This document shows, one piece after another, positions 37,501 through 48,864 of a stretch of DNA of 64,000 nt (positions are counted from its first letter, which is position 1; every line of letters begins with the position of its first letter). Position numbers and translations under genes: made by a program. Location of the stretch: positions 5,696,001 to 5,760,000 of the forward strand of contig CANUEZ040000163.1 in assembly GCA_948099385.1 (NCBI GenBank), read 5' to 3'. This stretch comes from Fasciola hepatica (taxonomy: Eukaryota > Platyhelminthes > Trematoda > Plagiorchiida > Fasciolidae). The notes beneath the pieces were generated by a model, which did no database searches, was not told the origin of the DNA, and saw nothing but the letters and a program-made list of their open reading frames with translations.

Positions 37501-37950
37501 ACTCCAAGTGGGTGCTTACCCGAATATTTTACAAGCTAAGAAATCTTGCTCGTTTCATTTTATTTTTGCGTGTACTGACTGAAATGTTTGGATAATAGTT
37601 GCTTAAGTCCTTCATACAAATATAAGTACAAACTCAAGTAGTCATATCTCATTTCCAAAGATTCTTTTCCGATTTTATGAAAGAGATGACATCCAAACTT
37701 TAGCAATCTAGCCAGCACATCATCAGTTTTTCAGAGACATCAATTGAATAAGCCTTTTAAAATGATTTGTTCTTGGTATTCGATACATTCACTGAATAGT
37801 AATCATCAAATCCGTAACTGAAACGTATTTCGTTTGAACTGAATTTCTTCCGGAATGCATCATTTTGCAAGCTGGATCAAATTTCAAAATAATGAAAAGT
37901 GGATACATCTCATAAGTATCTGAAAACCCTCACCCCGTCGAAATATCAAC
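34600..37950. other. no certain gene; possible coding traces at 36.7-37.4 kb
   Basis: Mostly short frames. On the plus strand a 141-codon frame at 36983-37408 can be extended back past a stop, giving sequence such as YSELRQALLIKLMIIYGE and MNFEIAVARARNYL. Just upstream, MASSMEFSDTELPSW near 36717 is open and ends at a possible donor GTAAAC. I recognise no domain. It may be an old retroelement or chance. Confidence 0.4.
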
Positions 37951-37954
37951 TTAC

Positions 37955-38199
37955 GAGAAGTTTGCCAGATAGTAGTTCTAGCAATCGCAAAAGCACTCGG
38001 CCGTCACGCAGATCATCGAATAAGTCATGAACACACAGCATTTCACGTAAACCCCATAATTTGGCCACTTTTTGGGAGTACAACTGTGAATGATGATCCA
38101 ACTGCCGACTGTGCAAACACCCATCGATCACGGAGTCCCACCCGAGTTGAGCATTGATCCATTTGGTGAACAAGATCTTTTGCATATGATCACGTTCGT
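37955..38199 (-). CDS. internal exon encoding the start of an actin-binding calponin-homology domain
   Basis: Minus-strand exon bounded by acceptor TTTTCTTACAG and donor GTAAGT. It reads (D)ERDHMQKILFTKWINAQL and ends VHDLFDDLRDGRVLLRLLEL-LSGKLL. This is the first part of CH1 in the tandem actin-binding domains of beta-spectrin, dystrophin/utrophin, spectraplakins and nesprins, where DExxxVQKKTFTKWxN and DLxxDLRDGxxLLxLLExLSG are the hallmarks. The exon starts two bases into a codon and ends on a codon boundary; the next exon should open with the usual Pro. Between the two hallmark blocks it has 37 residues where family members have about 8, an insertion of roughly 29 residues with no obvious GT-AG intron inside. 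Which family member this is cannot be told from one exon. The role would be anchoring a cytoskeletal or nuclear-envelope protein to actin. Confidence 0.85.
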
Positions 38200-39604
38200 C
38201 TGTAAGAAAATTCGTCCATCAGAGAGTGGGTTGTGAGGAGGTCAGAGCGAGAGCCAGAGAGAGAAAGGAAGAAAGTAGCATAACAGAAAACCGGATCTGT
38301 CGTGCATTTATTTGAAGTGCTCTAGTCAGTTAGTAGTTTCAGGGCAGTTGATCAAAGTAAATTTGAAACCACACGATTACTGTCCTAATCAAGCACTTAA
38401 GGTAACCAATTTGTTATCTGGCTCACTAAGCTCTTCCGTAACAGATGTACTGCATGTTACTTCAGCTAAGGAAGGCAAGCAGTGAGATTTTGCATCAACG
38501 GTCCAATTCCACTGAATAACTACTACAACATTTTGTTTTACAAAGTAGAGATACCATGTAGATAAATCATTTTTTCTAGTTAAACCTTCAGCTATTTGTT
38601 TTCGATTTGACAGAAAATGTTCTTATTTGGTAAAGTAACAGATTGTAAACAAGAAGACACTTTATTGAAAATTCGTCGTAGCAGACTTTTAGGCTAGCCA
38701 AACATGGTGGACATAGCTGAAAGAAAACAGACCATTCCACTAATTCTTTAAAAAACAAACGAGTTTTCTATCAAGCACAGCATACTTTGTTTTCTGAATC
38801 ACACACACGGGGAAGTTTAACAAAGTCTAGTACAGGGCATTGGAGAATTGAGGTTCCATGATCACGGTAACAGTCTTGCCAACTGACTGTCTGAAACGTT
38901 GTCTACCAGATCGTTTGCAGCTGTAATGACATGTTCATAAGACAGAGCGTGACGACACCTAGTTCAAATGACCTTCCAATAAATTCAGGAAGGACTTGTG
39001 TGTTCGATGACTTGGAAACACAAGAATTTTAGCATCAACCACAGCAAAGTTACTTGGCTTAAAAAACAATCCAGTTCACCCTAAACGGCCCTTTGAAGTT
39101 TGCTTGAGCATCCGGAATTTAGAGCTGCTAGCTTTTAGCGAAGTGATACTGACCAAACAGAAATAATTACTACAAGCTATCTGCCTTCACTGACTTAACT
39201 TAAATTCCCATTACTCATTCATCTATCACAAAAGAACTTTCAGGCTGTATGCTGCATTCAATTTGGACTTATATATTGTGCGTTGTCGACCAAGGATAGT
39301 AAATGAATTCTCCACAATTTTCCACATTTGTACTCTTTCCGGGGCAAGACGACTCAGGTCTTCAAACACTGAAATCACCAGATTAGGGTTTCACCGGGAA
39401 GCAGTTGAAAACTGCCATGCCTTCCTTGTAGTTGAAAAGTGATACGTGTTGAGTATGAATGAGGGTAGGCCGAGAATGATGGGAGGAAGTAGACGGATTC
39501 GATATCCCAGTATTTCCTAAATAACATGTCCATTATTTTTTCGAGTCTGTTCTAATATGTTTTACCTTCCTGATATTTTGCCACTCCGGCAAATGGAGTA
39601 CATT

Positions 39605-39608
<4 letters not shown>
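38200..39608. other. no recognisable gene; possible intron of the CH-domain gene
   Basis: Lies upstream of the CH exon on its strand. No exon with the expected preceding sequence was found. AT-rich. Confidence 0.4.

Positions 39609-39652
<44 letters not shown>
39609..39652. repeat. (TA)n microsatellite
   Basis: About 44 bp of uninterrupted TA alternation. Confidence 0.97.
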
Positions 39653-39655
<3 letters not shown>

Positions 39656-42600
39656 GAGTTTTTGGTTATAATGACCTTAGGCTTTTATCACAGATTACCT
39701 CCGTCCATTTCATCGCCACTGAAAACACTTACTAAAGAAAGTGTGATAAATTCATGTCCGAACAAAATGCACTCGATCGACGACAGAACAAAAACCGACG
39801 GAATTCTGTGAGTTCTCTCTATTTTGTTTTGTTGTTTTATTTCGTAGTCCTTTTATTACAGTCCCGAATTGATCTTTTTGTCCGAGTTTCTGTTCATCAG
39901 CTATGCATTGACTGTAATCCGCGAGTATTATTATTATGATATGACCAACTACTTATTGACACGTTAAAACGTGCATCTAAATTCCAGTCGAATCTTATCC
40001 CCACCTCTCAGTCCCATGATATTCATTTGTATATTTAAACTGTGTGATACACCGAAAAAATTAAAATTCAGTACCGGCCCAACGTAACTCTGATTTCAAA
40101 TGAAAGAATAACGAGTTCAGGGACGAATTAATTGCGGCCTGCGCCATACAACCTCTACAGATACATTGTCCCACAATGGTCTAGAAACTGGAGTCACTCT
40201 CCAACTCTTCTAAACTGCCCGACGAAGGGATTGGTGACAAAGGCACGTTACCTACAAAATTTGATTATTCGATGTCACAGGTAGGACTAACCTGAAGGGT
40301 GACGATCTCAGGCAAGATGAGTCGTTAATGTGGGCATGACAATTTCACTTCTCCTACTATTCACTCTTTTTACACATATGCACATGAAATAGAAGTACAA
40401 TTGATTGTGACGCACTAAAACGTTTCCTCAAAATAGTGCTTGAGGTTTGCAATTTAATTAAGGCATATCGCGACTTCCATGGATGACGTGTATTTAAAAA
40501 GTTTGCTTTCATTGAAAGTCATCTTGTACGGAGCTATAAATAGTTGAATATGTGACTTTGGTTGCTAACATAAAACCCTGTGAGCAATGACAGCCAAGAA
40601 TTACCAGCTTATGGAAATATGAATAAATTGTTATGTAGGATCAAAGTAATTATCCTGAGTTATATTTAGAACGTCGCCCCATTTAGAGAGTTCTGTAGAA
40701 GTAAGTTTTAACCAGTATTTTTTTTGTAATTGTGCTCATTGAAAAAAGTCAAGATAAATTCTTTCATAATTGGAAGATTTCTGATGATATGTGGCTTGAA
40801 AATGTTTCTAAAAGATGATGGTCAAATGTGCTGAAAAAAGGGGATTTCAGTTTGCATCAAGGTGAGCGTTGGAATCAAGATGACTTTCATGCGCCTCGCT
40901 ATAAGCTTATCGCGATAATGATGAAGTGATCCACGATAACTGATTTTTTCTGGCAACTGCGTGAGGGGGATCAAAGTAGAATTGCAAAGGCTGATAATTT
41001 GGGATTTCTGGTGACTGATCTTTTTCGGTGTTTTAGTGTAACTAGGGGTAAAATTTATAGGATAATTCATTGAAGAACTCCCTCAAAATACACATTTTAG
41101 AGACAGAGGACCAAGAACACTGAAGCAGGATGATTTCACAAATATTGCACTCCACAAACTGCTGTAGATCCCTGTATTTAGTCCAACGTGAAAACAGTCC
41201 TAGATACTCTTGCTTCCTGTTGCAGTTGAGGATGTGGCAATTTAAAATGCGGCCAGTATCAGGTGACGTGAATGCTGTATTAAACACCCGAAAAAGCAGG
41301 GCATGTATTGATTTCATTAGGGAATTGAAATCATGAGAACTATCATTTTTTGGTGAGTTCGTTTTACAGGCGAATGCTCAGTGGGTTATGGATTCTGGAA
41401 GGGTGAAACAAAGTCTAGTGGGAAATTCTCCCTACACGGTAACCAGCAGAATACCAAGATACAAAACCGACCAAAGTCATTGAACTGGATGGGAATAAAC
41501 CATGGCCAGTTTTGTCGGTAGAGTTTAAACAGAGGTATTGTAAGTGGTTGGAAAGGTTTCACCGTTATGGCTGAAAAATCCCGTCATTTCAGCAAAACAT
41601 ACAATCATGGTAGGTAAGTAATTTTCTAGATAAATTGTCATGACATGGGCCACGAGTAGTTTGGAAATCTATTCACGCGAAACAACTCGTCACTTCATTA
41701 TTCACGTTTTATCTCGTGAAACTGTACACAACTTGAGGATTCAGTTCATTTCATTGTTCCCTAATAATTTAGTTTTAAACGCAATCGAAATGTCCCGTTC
41801 CAAAGGGAGAATGCACACTGTCCAGTGGTGTTAAAAATGGAACATGTGATGGAGTTTGACATAGGAACGGATTTCCTTAGCAACTTGATGAACTCTATGC
41901 CGAAGAGATGGTGAAAGATCTTAAAGAATAAGTACCCACCCAAAGATTATTGATGTTCATGAACGGTATGTTCCTACCTATATCTGAGCAATTCAATTAT
42001 AGATAAACCTTGTTTCGTTTTGGCCTAACGTTGGTGGCAAAAAACTGTTTCGTCCTAATTCTGAGCAAAATTACCAGCCACACTGAAGTAGGCTAAACAA
42101 GTTATTGTTTCAGAGCTTGGCCACCACTGTTTAGTTATTTTTGATATAAAAGCATATAGTTCTTCCTTTATGCTCTCATGTACAAGAACGGCTTTTGGCC
42201 GCTTTTGTGAGTCAAAGTGAATTAGAGCAGCACTACTCGCTGTCAACCATAACTTTAGAAAGACAGTAAAATCGATTGGAATCATTCTGATAAAACAATT
42301 ACATGCAATAAAAGACAAACATGAAAATGAGGATATTTTTCAACCTGAAATTTTCTAATTGGACCAAATTGACTGTATACAAAATGTAGTCTCAGTATTT
42401 TATCAGCGCATTCTTAAAACTTTACTTGTTCCGAAGGATCTAATCTCTTTCGAACTTTATTTTTCGGTAAAAAACTCTTCTTTCCGGATAAACTTATAAA
42501 CCGACTCGATGAAATCGTTTGTTATGAAATACGGCAAGTTATTTGGTTTGTGCTGTAAGTATGTATGATGGGACTCAATTCTTTATCAGCAAACTGTGAA

Positions 42601-44750
42601 CACAAACAGAACATTGCAGGGCGTTGAACTGGAAAAGCGGTACGCCAAATGATAATATTCAACGCACGGAGTTAATAAAAGTGTTGGAATATCAATATTA
42701 CCGGATTTTCGGGAGTGCAAAAGCGTTATACATTCGGTTCATCAACTTACTGCGCCCATCAAAATAAATTCCGCCATTCTATAATTTTTTGAATGGGACT
42801 TTATTAGCACTGACGTTGTGTAGGTTAACTGAAGTTACATGAAGAAGGGCTTGCGCTTCAATGAAAATTCGTGCAATAACAAGGGTGGTAGTGTGAAACG
42901 GTCTTCAAGATGAACCTGGAATTGGGAAGTCTCCGGTTCAAATTCAGTCGCTTTCACCGACCACTTTCCCGTTCGGCAGCTGCCATTTGGCAGTGAGCCC
43001 TTTCTTGAAATATATTAGCATTTACGTATCTGTAGAAGATGCTAAATCTTCTTATTCTAGTTACCGTTACTGACTGATTCGATGAAACAGGATAAAACAA
43101 AACATTAAAGCTCCTTTAACACCCTTCCTCTTCTTTTATGTATACATGATATACAAGGAAGTACAGATTCCCTATTCAAACTAGTAAAAGAGAAACTGAT
43201 TAAATATTTACTCCCAATCTGATGACGTGATCAACAGAGAGACACCTAAGGCAATTAAAGAAGGAGCAGAACTGTGAAGAATCTTTTGCACAAATCCCTT
43301 CTAGATGTATCAGTAGTGCTAGCACAGGTTTTAGTGATTCGAACATTTCTTAGGATTTCAAAAGGCCCGCTGATAATCAGACATCTACTGTGCAGTTCCT
43401 TGGAGTATGCCTTCTAAAAATGTGAAAGTTCTACCGGAGAAAAATTAAGGGGAAAGAAAAGTTAAACTGACTGTTCATTGAATCCGATGCTATCTAAAAC
43501 TAAGAACTGGAAAATAAAATTTCTTTTTGAAACTTTTTACCACATCGATCATTGGAAGGTTTGAACTGCTTTTGACGAAACCCAAAACTCGTGCTGGAAA
43601 CATTTCGTAGTAGCTCTGTATAATTTATTTCAACCTATCTATTCTACAAGACCAATTTCAGCACTTCAAGTCCAAACGTCATTACCTACACGACTGTTAT
43701 GGAAGTTTGTAAGCCAATGATATTTGCAGCACCTATACGGGTGATCATTTCTTCAGTGAGGCTATCTCCAGCGAGAGGCCGAGCCGGGTACATGAATGTC
43801 TCAAAAGTACCTGACCATAGGCGGTTTGTTTGGAGAAACTGTTCATGAAGAGTTTGGGAATAAGTTACGAAGTGCCGTCCTCAGAGTCACTCGGCTTTCT
43901 GTTCGGGGAAGCAACCCTAGGTCGTGCACAACCAAGTGCTACCTGTCCGGCAAAAGGAGGTTCGTGTGTTGGGAGCTGGTGACCAAACGAGCCGTTCGTA
44001 CTCCTTTTGGATGGTGGTTTGGCAGTCCAAGATTCTCAAGACGTTCTCGTTAACCTTACTCCACTCATTATAGCTCAGCAAGAGGCAAAAGGCGATAGCC
44101 TCAGTTAGTGGCAAGCCATATTCGTGCACAAGACGTTGCTATCTATGTGCTCCTGTTGTTTTTATAAAGAGGGTACGCTGCCGGGTGAAGAACCCACCAA
44201 GCCTTTTGGTAATGCCTCTTTGCTTTTGTCTGGATGCTTGCTGACGGCGTAGCTGATACGAAAGGCTCAAAGGAGCACGATGAATTCCAGTGGATATATC
44301 CCTTGGGGTCATCGTGTCACGCAAACCCGATCATCACTGTAAGGTAGCAACATCGATCCTTTACTTTTAAATATTTTAGCTTCTGTAACCACTGAAGTGT
44401 GAGCATTGCACGCAGATTCTAACATCGCAACTGGTGCAGTTCAGAAATGATCCAAAAGAATACGGGGGTGTCATTGTCTATTTTTCAGTGATGAATAACC
44501 CCGAATTTAGTCCTCAAAGAAGATTCAAAAAGAAACACAATCACAAAGCAAAATCCTGCACTTTATTTAAAATCTACAAGTGATATTTCGGCATCCATCC
44601 TTCGTGAATCTCACAAACCTCTATGATGGAATTAAATTTGTTGGCAATGAGATTATCGAATGTCTAAGAAAACGAAACGGTATTGGCTTCCATCACGAAC
44701 TATACGAAAAAACTTGATTTTTTCTCCCCAGTAAAACACAAAAATTGCCC
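39653..44750. other. no recognisable gene
   Basis: AT-rich. At 42891-43020 a B-box-like CCGGTTCAAATTC followed by CGACCACTTTCCCGTTCGGC and CCATTTGGCAG looks like an old SINE. A slightly GC-richer block at 43780-44330 has an 85-codon plus-strand frame with no motif and may be an unplaced repeat. A 91-codon minus-strand frame at 41042-41317 is unrecognised. Confidence 0.45.
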
Positions 44751-44754
44751 CTAA

Positions 44755-45130
44755 AATATGAATCAAGGGCTTGTGTGGAATTGATAGTTAGGAACTACAC
44801 AGCTTTAAATGGCTTGAAATAGACAAATTCTAAATTTGTCTTTATTGCGTATTTGCGCATACTTGCAGTGGAAGGAATAAAGCGATAAGGGACAGCCTGC
44901 AGTCTTACTGTGAGATGTGGAGCAGTGAACCATATAAGACCCCGATAGATCAGGCGTTGTCACTAGTAGGAAAACAGTGGATTTCTGTCGACCGCCGAAG
45001 TGGCCAGCGGTGATGAGACTCATATCTTGGAACTTGGAGGCTTCGAGTCACTCAACCGCAAGCTACTGAGTTCGTCCACGACCTAGTGGTCAAAGTTTGT
45101 CTGTGCTTTGGAGTATTTCTCACGGCTTAG
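44755..45130 (+). repeat. dispersed repeat R1, copy 1
   Basis: Matches 55882-56287 end to end with substitutions and small indels. Shared blocks include GTGAGATGTGGAGCAGTGAA, AGTGGATTTCT-TCGACCGCCGAAGTGG and TGTGCTTTG near the end. This copy lacks about 25 bp present in the other. No coding capacity survives; the minus-strand frame over it is shared by both copies only because the DNA is. Family unknown; possibly a SINE or a LINE 3' end. Confidence 0.7.
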
Positions 45131-45134
45131 AAGA

Positions 45135-45660
45135 CTTGAGGCATTATTTACAATATGCGCATTATCACTAAGTGGAACCTAATGAAAAACTGAATTGTAT
45201 CATTGAATATTTTTCGACTTCCCATCTTTTTTATGATCTAAGCGGTGTTTTCACGTTTTTCACTGGCGAGTTGAGTGTTGATTCCGCATAGCGACTCCTC
45301 TGTGGAAGAAACTCAAACTCCGACTATTTATACTGACACAGTTTTATTACTTTTCCCTTGGTTTCACTAATTGGTGACATCTGGATCTCAAGCCATCAAT
45401 AGCGACGGGAAGTACTCTAACATGATATACTGTACAGTAAAGCATACTTCATTTACGTTAGGGCTCTTTCTACGTACACTGATGTAGTAGCCAAATTGTA
45501 CAGGTTTTGGTGAGTAAGGGAAAGCCTTCTTTTCACTTGAACTCCTAAAGATAATTCTTCCTTCATATTCATCGATCGCTGTGCGAACAAATGGTTGTTA
45601 TCGTTGTTGGAAAGGTTTTGTATCACGTATCCCTTGTGTATAACAAACCGTTTTTGAGTC
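45135..45660. other. no recognisable feature
   Basis: Nothing identified. Confidence 0.5.
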
Positions 45661-45664
45661 AAAT

Positions 45665-45765
45665 GGGACAGCCCGGTGGTCGAGGGATTCAATTCACAAG
45701 TGTCCACCCTGGGTTTCTGGCCTAACGTGAACTTGGCAGGTGTGCATTGCCGAGCATTCCACACA
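45665..45765 (+). repeat. SINE family B, degraded copy
   Basis: GGTGGTCGAGGGATTCAATT, then CACAAGTGTCCACCC, a ruined B box (TGGGTTTCTGG) and TGTGCATTGCCGAGCATTCC follow the order of the copies at 23660 and 27790. Confidence 0.5.
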
Positions 45766-45769
45766 AGTC

Positions 45770-48110
45770 AAATTAAGTCAAATTCAAGTGAAAATGGGAA
45801 TTTATTCATCCAAAAGGGATGGATATTCTGCACCATGCCCACCGGCATATTATTAATCGAGTACTCCTGTTGGCCATACAAATAGTTAAAGAAATCCGGT
45901 GAAACAGCTACTCCTATGGGTACCACTGGTGAGCTGGGCGTTGATACTCCACAATGAATCATACAAGCTGGCATTTCAGGATAAATCACACAGAACCGGA
46001 GAAAGATTCGACTTGAATTCACTGTTGAACTCTGTGAGAATATCTGTTATTTGCTTGGCGTTGGTAAAGACGAGGTAGATATCAGGTACCATGATTGTAC
46101 AATTGCTTTGTTTGCTCATTCTCCGTTTGTCCACAAAAGGCAAACTGTGAGAGTAATCTGATCGAGGACTCAACGAATACAAAGTGACTAGATCAAACTG
46201 CCGTTTTTTCCGTCTGTCTCATTGACTCGCATGTGACATACACGAGTGAAAACCAATCAACTACCAATTTCAGGTGAGAAATCACTCATTCAACAGAACA
46301 GATGTGAGCCGGACCACTCAGCACCCATTCTTTCACCGATGATGTCACATCACAAGTAATGAAAGTTTGCAATCCAAGCGACGGCCTCAGTGCCAAAGTA
46401 ACATTGACTTCTCACAACATAGTCTTCGTATTCGGTATGAATTGTGTACCTATGTTCAATAAACAAGATCCACAACATGCAGGGGAGCCGCGGTACTCTT
46501 TCCTCTGTCAAGTTAAGACTACCCGTAGAGTACAACGTCATCAGGGATGACCATCAAAGGTACGAATCACATGAAGACAATTTGTCACGCATGAACCGTT
46601 GATGATAGGCAACCAGTTGTATGTGTCACATGATCCCCGAGTTCCGGCCGTTCGAGACTTAGGATAATATAAACATAAAACACTTATACAGGTTGAGAGA
46701 TATCAAATTATGATGAACAAGTAAGGAATGCCTATACGAAAAGCAGTGCTGCCGAAATCCCATGCAGTTATTAAAAAGCGTAAACAAATTATACCACGAA
46801 AACTAACCTAACTAGATGCAAATCCCCTCGCTAAAAGGACTTATCCCACCTAATATTCTGTAAAAATGCCTTGATTTGTTCTAATAACTGCAGACGGTTA
46901 GGAATAACAAATACTCTTTTAATAGAAATAGTCACCTTGAATAGGTCCACCATCTTTCTAAAGCCTTAACTTGCTCATGAATTCGTCCCTTCCAGGACTC
47001 GAGTTGTGGTTGAGCAATGTTGGTTCCTCATATTACTGGGATAAACCATTGACTGTCTTACGTGAAATAAACAGCAATTTGCCGCTTCCCGTGTTCCTAT
47101 CCCATCCGACTTGATCGTTACACAATTTACATCTCCGATTCATCGTGGCTGGCTATCTTCAGTATTATGCTAAACCTTTGAGTTCACGGAGTATATCATA
47201 TCAATGCACTGCACTCAACCCCGGAATAAGGGAACATTACCTCTCTGCGCTGAGAATTCCCTCTTGGAATGCTCTCAAATGCTGATACGTAAATTAGTTT
47301 ATTGAATTATTTCTCTTATTCGGAATTTCGGATTTCTTTACCGACAAGTAATTGTCAAAATTGGGGTTTCAAAAACTGAGACGTAGTGTTTGTACCCACT
47401 TGTATTGGAGACATTTAAAGTGATGAAACCACTTTTGGATGGAATCGATCGTAGAAGGATACATGAATATTTACAAATCAGACCATAAGGGGCAAAAAAC
47501 ATGCAGCAGAGAAACAGACTGTAAAGGAACCTTGTCTAGCACAATGAGGATCTCACTTAAAGAGCATCACGTCATATTTTGGTGGATACAATAAATTAAC
47601 GTAGTGAGAAGGGTATATAGAATCACCCTCCTTGCGGGCAGGTAATTGAAATGCCGTCTATTACCGAAAGTAGCTTGATGACCAATCTTGCGTTTAAAGT
47701 ATGGAAGTGGAGCTGGTTTGTTTTAGAGGCCGTTATTGCCCTACACCTACGAATTTTCTGGTTCAGTCAACGCATAACTGTATCAGCCACGCATTTCTTT
47801 CTGCTTGCGATAAGGCCTACGAGAACTTTACTCCGGAGAGGTTCTCTGTTATTGCCAACCAAACGCAATTGTATCCTTGTCCGGTCAACCAGTCTTGATG
47901 GAGTCATTTTGTAATTTTCATTCTCTGCTTGTTCTGTCTAAGCGGGTTCCGTGTTCAGTATGATTTATATCTGACGTGACTGACTTATAAGTATTGGTTT
48001 TCGAATGAAATAAAGCAAAGCACAAAAATTTGAATTGCAGAGCAAAACCATCACGAATTTCAGATCGAGCAACATTTCCATCATTGCACAGAAAATACCG
48101 ATAAAGCAAA
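45770..48110. other. no certain gene
   Basis: Short frames only. A plus-strand Cys-rich frame at 47701-47898 (YCPTPTNFL, HNCISHAFLSACDKAYENF) has a protein-like composition, but a stop codon at 47695-47697 precedes it and no strong splice signal was found. I do not recognise it. Confidence 0.4.
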
Positions 48111-48114
48111 CAAG

Positions 48115-48863
48115 TATCATGTAAGTAGTATGTTTTTGTACCGGTTTACTTGCCACTGTAGTGCTGAGTGTATCGGACACACGAGGAGGCACCCTTCTAA
48201 AGAAGTCTCAATACTGTCCGACCTTTTTTCTCACAATGTAGCGGGGAATACTGAAGCAACAAGACGACTCGGTAACCAAACCTATCAGGCAAACCGATCG
48301 AGAGTCACAGACAAAAGAACGGATGGCGGATATTTCGGAAGTATCCAACAACAAACGAAAAGTGGCATTTGAGCTAGCAAAGAAAACTCAACGGGATATT
48401 TGGCAACCACGAAGATAGCCCAGGTAAAAGGCTACCTATACAGCTTGAACTGGAGCAATCGGACCAGCCAAACGGGAAAATTGCGCAAAAGAATCAAGCT
48501 AATGGTCACAGACAACTGGCCAGTATGCAGCCAAAATGCTCAGGCAGCCATAAGATCAATGTTTCTGTAGCACGGTTTAGAAAAGTGGCTATATAAACGA
48601 TTTCATGTGTTCCATGAACGTGATTATTTCGGCCGTCGAAATACAGGTGTCTCCACCATTCTTGTCTTTCTTGTTACAATAAATACTGTCCGAAACATCC
48701 AAAGTGTCAACCTGCTACAATTGATCAACCCTGGGCGTGTAGTTAAACCCGCAACCGCATTCAGCACAACGTTGGAAACATCTAGGTTACTCAGCGAAGA
48801 ATTTCACCGACGACATATGAACCTGTTCGAAGCTTTTGTGTATAAAATTTCAAAGCGTGGTTA
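48115..48863 (+). pseudogene. Penelope-like retroelement, GIY-YIG endonuclease fragment split by a solo LTR
   Basis: The first part (48130-48236) reads LYRFTCHCSAECIGHTRRH, then SKEVS. This is the GIY-YIG fold of Penelope-like elements, with the usual FTCxC metal-binding Cys pattern and the YIGxT box changed to CIGHT. The frame stops inside solo LTR copy 2. After the LTR (from 48679) the sequence VVKPATAF and NLFEAF resembles the end of the same domain (xVDPxTAF, then AEAxAI), so the second part probably continues the first. Penelope endonucleases nick the target for reverse transcription. The reverse transcriptase is absent. The first part is firmer than the second. Confidence 0.55.
48237..48678 (+). 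mobile_element. solo LTR, copy 2, inserted in a Penelope-like fragment
   Basis: Starts TGTAGCGGGGAATACTG and ends TTGTTACA, so it has TGT...ACA ends. It carries TATATAAA at 48590-48597, about 80 bp before the 3' end, as expected for an LTR promoter. It aligns with copies 1 and 3 but is more diverged inside. Flanking 4-mers are ACAA and ATAA (one mismatch). It lies within GIY-YIG-coding DNA, so it is younger than that fragment. Confidence 0.75.
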
Positions 48864-48864
48864 A

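Noticed and set aside
34165..48678. LTR copies 1 and 2 as the two ends of one 14-kb retrotransposon
   Set aside because: The two LTRs are strongly diverged, and no polymerase, integrase or gag-like sequence lies between them; the CH exon does.
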